From positions 32,305 to 54,382 of IMG/VR virus record IMGVR_UViG_3300002180_000016: 22,078 nucleotides of DNA. One strand, written 5' to 3'. Position 1 is the stretch's first letter. Each line of letters begins with the position of its first letter. Source of the stretch: a virus. Below the pieces are notes generated by a model. That model searched no databases, was not told the DNA's origin, and was given only the letters and a program-made list of their open reading frames with translations. A program made the position numbers and the translations under genes. Below are positions 20,723 through 22,078 of this stretch, piece after piece.

Positions 20723-20761
20723 AAATAATGCTTGCGTACCAATATGAAGATGCTATATAAT
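20714..20761 (+). promoter_or_regulatory. Early promoter with upstream CCAGGGTG box
   Basis: CCAGGGTG (20714-20721), 10 bp, TTGCGT (20732-20737), 18 bp, TATAAT (20756-20761). The box overlaps the stop codon of the preceding gene. Just downstream, AGAAAC-N6-GTTTCT (20770-20787) is an inverted repeat in the leader, a possible operator for the helix-turn-helix product that follows. Confidence 0.65.
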
Positions 20762-20815
20762 AATATCATAGAAACAATAACGTTTCTACTATCTAGATCT
20801 TGAAAGGATCATATC

Positions 20816-21061
20816 ATGTCTACTAAGAAAACAAACACTGCACCTGTCGCAAAAACCGAAGAAGTCAAAGTTGCACTTCCGGGTGATACGTACGAGCTGT
20901 CGGCCCTGATGAAAGAGCTGGTCACCAAATCTGCAGTGATCCGTAAACTGTCGGCCGAAGGTTTTACACGAGCTGACATCTCACGGTTCATGGGTATCCG
21001 GTACCAGCATGTCCGTAACGTCCTGGTTAACGATGCACTAAAAGCTGCCACAGAAAAGTAG
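20816..21061 (+). CDS. Small helix-turn-helix protein, paralogue B
   Basis: An 81-aa protein from ATG 20816 with AAAGGA upstream. N-terminal Lys/Thr/Ala-rich tail (STKKTNTAPVAKTEEVKV), then a compact helical domain: LVTKSAVIRKLSAEGFTRAD followed by ISRFMGIRYQHVRNVLVNDA. The E-G-x-(T/S)-x-A-x-I-(A/S)-x-x-x-G-I-R-Y-Q-H-V-R-N-V form is a familiar small DNA-binding helix-turn-helix, with R-Y-Q-H-V-R as the presumed recognition helix. Leader and first codons (TCTTGAAAGGAT..., ATGTCTACT) match paralogue A at 18255. It has its own promoter and shares its transcript with the 27-aa peptide. Probably a DNA-binding regulator of phage promoters. Confidence 0.8.
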   Translation: MSTKKTNTAPVAKTEEVKVALPGDTYELSALMKELVTKSAVIRKLSAEGFTRADISRFMGIRYQHVRNVLVNDALKAATEK

Positions 21062-21062
21062 G

Positions 21063-21146
21063 ATGGGCCACGTACTCTTGTACTTCTTTGGCGGGGTCAT
21101 GTTGGTGCTCCTCGTAGCACTGGTGCTCCCGTCACTCATCTTCTAG
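21063..21146 (+). CDS. 27-aa hydrophobic membrane peptide
   Basis: ATG 21063 lies one base after the stop of paralogue B, and the frame ends at TAG 21146. The peptide MGHVLLYFFGGVMLVLLVAL (then VLPSLIF) is almost entirely a single membrane helix. AAAG lies 5-6 bases upstream, and the near-contact with the preceding stop suggests coupled translation. A strong terminator follows 21 bp later, so the gene closes the transcript. Small phage membrane peptides may act in exclusion, lysis timing or membrane stress; no specific role can be read here. The frame is short, so chance remains possible. Confidence 0.55.
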   Translation: MGHVLLYFFGGVMLVLLVALVLPSLIF

Positions 21147-21167
21147 GGCCCAACGCTTGACAAAGCT

Positions 21168-21204
21168 AAGATCCGTTCCGGTACGCTGGTTCGGGTCTTT
21201 TTTT
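21168..21204 (+). terminator. Intrinsic terminator closing the early block
   Basis: AAGATCCG (21168-21175) pairs with CGGGTCTT (21192-21199, one G-U) around a 16-base loop, and seven T's (21198-21204) follow. Best terminator in the window; it ends the transcript of paralogue B and the 27-aa peptide. Confidence 0.8.
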
Positions 21205-21221
21205 GTGCATGTGAGGACCAG

Positions 21222-21248
21222 GTACGTAGGTACCAAGTACGTAGGTAC
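21222..21248. repeat. Two copies of GTACGTAGGTAC
   Basis: Exact 12-bp direct repeats at 21222-21233 and 21237-21248, 15 bp apart, right after the terminator. Each copy is partly palindromic (GTAC ends, TACGTA core). Possible protein-binding site. Confidence 0.5.
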
Positions 21249-21350
21249 GCTTAACCTGTTTACCACTGCTACAGGTAAGTTGCTAGTAACTGAGCGCGGT
21301 TCAAATTTTAAAAATAGGGAGGTTGGGATTTCCTGACAAACCGAAATTTT

Positions 21351-21378
21351 TGTAGGTCCTGCCAAGATCGGACCTACA
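21351..21378. repeat. 9-bp inverted repeat TGTAGGTCC
   Basis: TGTAGGTCC (21351-21359) and GGACCTACA (21370-21378) are separated by 10 bases. No T tract follows on either strand, so it is not a standard intrinsic terminator. Confidence 0.5.
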
Positions 21379-21771
21379 CACAGCCACGTCAGATTCACTA
21401 TCATTCATTCCGTAGAAGTACACTCCATATCACAACACAACAAGTTCGTTGGAAAACCCGGTGGTTTAACTAGTTGATTTCTAACAATAAATTGTGAAAC
21501 TACTGGGGATTCTCATACGTCATTCAATACTCACACAGATTTTATCTAATGTTTTCAACAAGTTAACCTAAATTGGCAGAAACCGTTGGTTAGTTGGTTA
21601 ATTTTATACTATATATATACAAATATTTTCTATATATTTTAATACCTTTTTTTATTCATCCACTTCTTTTTTATTATATATTAGATATAACTAACTAACC
21701 AACGAAACTAATATTATCTATATATTTCAATAAGTTAACCTACACCTTTATCGCGCCAATCCCGGTGGTTA

Positions 21772-21922
21772 CAGGATATTCCCGGGGGTTAATTTGACAG
21801 TATGAATGTTTTTCTTGACAACGTGTTCTAAAAACAATTCAAAACTTGTCGACTCCTCCACATTTTTTGCGGGAAGAAAACGTTGGTTTTCAGGATATTC
21901 CCGGGGGTTAATTTGACAGTAT
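21772..21922 (+). repeat. Two exact 32-bp direct repeats
   Basis: 21772-21803 and 21891-21922 are identical over 32 bp, from CAGGATATTCCCGGGG through GTTAATTTGACAGTAT, spaced 119 bp. Each contains a TTGACA hexamer and follows a GGTGGTT/GTTGGTT word. No -10 is visible at good spacing, so they look like binding sites rather than promoters. Confidence 0.85.
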
Positions 21923-21952
21923 ATAAATTAACCAACGGTTTCTCCCTTACAA

Positions 21953-21961
21953 TTATCCACA
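21953..21961 (+). promoter_or_regulatory. DnaA box
   Basis: TTATCCACA matches the consensus high-affinity DnaA box (TTATNCACA) exactly and lies immediately beside the iteron-like repeats. Confidence 0.6.
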
Positions 21962-21968
21962 GATCCGT

Positions 21969-22078
21969 ATGTATTATAGATACCACTTACTTGCCTTAGC
22001 TGTTACCGCATTAGGATCCTTGAGTATTCAGTACCTTTCAATATTGAAATCCGTCGAATTTTCATTGTGCGGTACGGG
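21969..22078 (+). CDS. Possible membrane or secreted protein, N-terminal part
   Basis: A frame from ATG 21969 stays open to the window edge (36 full codons): MYYRYHLLALAVTALGSLSI, then QYLSILKSVEFSLCGT. The hydrophobic N-terminus could be a signal peptide or membrane helix. No clear ribosome binding site precedes it and it is short, so it may be chance. A 14-bp perfect palindrome, TTTCAATATTGAAA (22036-22049), lies within it and could instead be an operator in a non-coding stretch. Confidence 0.25.
   Translation, partial: MYYRYHLLALAVTALGSLSIQYLSILKSVEFSLCGT

Larger units (their letters stand above)
21454..21961. other. Candidate replication origin or partition site
   Basis: Non-coding stretch with iteron-like copies of AAACC(C/G)GTTGGTT: 21454 (variant), 21578-21592, 21765 (variant), 21881 (variant), and an exact inverted 15-mer AGAAACCGTTGGTTA at 21943-21929. 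CGTTGGTTAGTTGGTTA (21584-21600) and its inverted partner (21704-21688, one mismatch) flank a very AT-rich core (21601-21687). GTTAACCTA occurs twice (about 21562 and 21734). A perfect DnaA box ends the array. Iterons, an AT-rich unwinding zone and a DnaA box are the usual parts of a theta-type origin; the role is inferred. Confidence 0.5.

Noticed and set aside
21351-21378. Intrinsic terminator at the TGTAGGTCC inverted repeat
   Set aside because: No T tract follows the stem on either strand; kept only as an inverted repeat.
21132-21404. A 90-codon minus-strand open frame
   Set aside because: It runs through the terminator, direct repeats and inverted repeat, has no good ribosome binding site and no protein-like pattern.
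21459-21490. Rightward promoter at TTAACTAGTTGATT
   Set aside because: It resembles the TTAACCAGTTGA element, but no acceptable -10 hexamer lies 16-18 bp downstream.

Overview
The window is part of a tailed, siphovirus-like double-stranded DNA phage genome. A large leftward (minus strand) block, 1 to 17843, encodes DNA packaging, portal, head, head-tail joining and tail proteins. It faces a rightward (plus strand) block of very small early-type genes, 18255 to 21146. The two blocks diverge from an AT-rich control region at 17844-18254. No integrase, tRNA, ribosomal or metabolic gene is visible. The host is not determined. Sigma70-like promoters, a perfect TTATCCACA DnaA box, and structural families common in phages of aquatic Proteobacteria suggest a Gram-negative, probably aquatic, host (inference).

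Leftward block, in transcription order: a 301-aa protein upstream of the terminase (possible small subunit), large terminase, DUF1073-type portal and a small membrane protein. An adhesin and accessory segment follows (13.7 to 5.4 kb): a short structural protein, a stand-alone OmpR/PhoB-type winged-helix DNA-binding protein, two conserved phage proteins of unknown role, a 1180-aa protein with four LamG-like repeats, an 889-aa fibre with about 32 repeats of 20 residues, and a BppU-like baseplate protein. The head and tail genes then resume: prohead protease fused to a scaffold (with a likely nested scaffold start), decoration protein, HK97-fold major capsid protein, a coiled-coil protein, adaptor, stopper, gp10-like protein, tail terminator and the start of the major tail protein. 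Genes are tightly packed; five junctions are TAATG stop-start overlaps. Sigma70-like promoters lie before the terminase genes, before the adhesin segment and before the protease, so the adhesin segment that splits the head module is bracketed by two related promoters.

Rightward block: eight small genes of 51-85 aa plus a 27-aa membrane peptide, arranged in promoter-led units. Three promoters share one architecture: a CCWGGGTG box, 10-11 bp, a -35 hexamer, 17-18 bp, and TATAAT. The first and last of the eight genes are paralogous small helix-turn-helix proteins with matching leader sequences; the first has lost the basic residues of the presumed recognition helix. Hairpins and a strong terminator punctuate the block.

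Right end (21147-22078): mostly non-coding. It holds repeats and inverted repeats of an AAACCGTTGGTTA-type motif, a very AT-rich core, two exact 32-bp direct repeats and a DnaA box, which together look like a replication origin or partition site. One copy of the repeat motif also lies in an early-gene leader at 19325. A possible membrane-protein gene begins at 21969 and runs off the edge.
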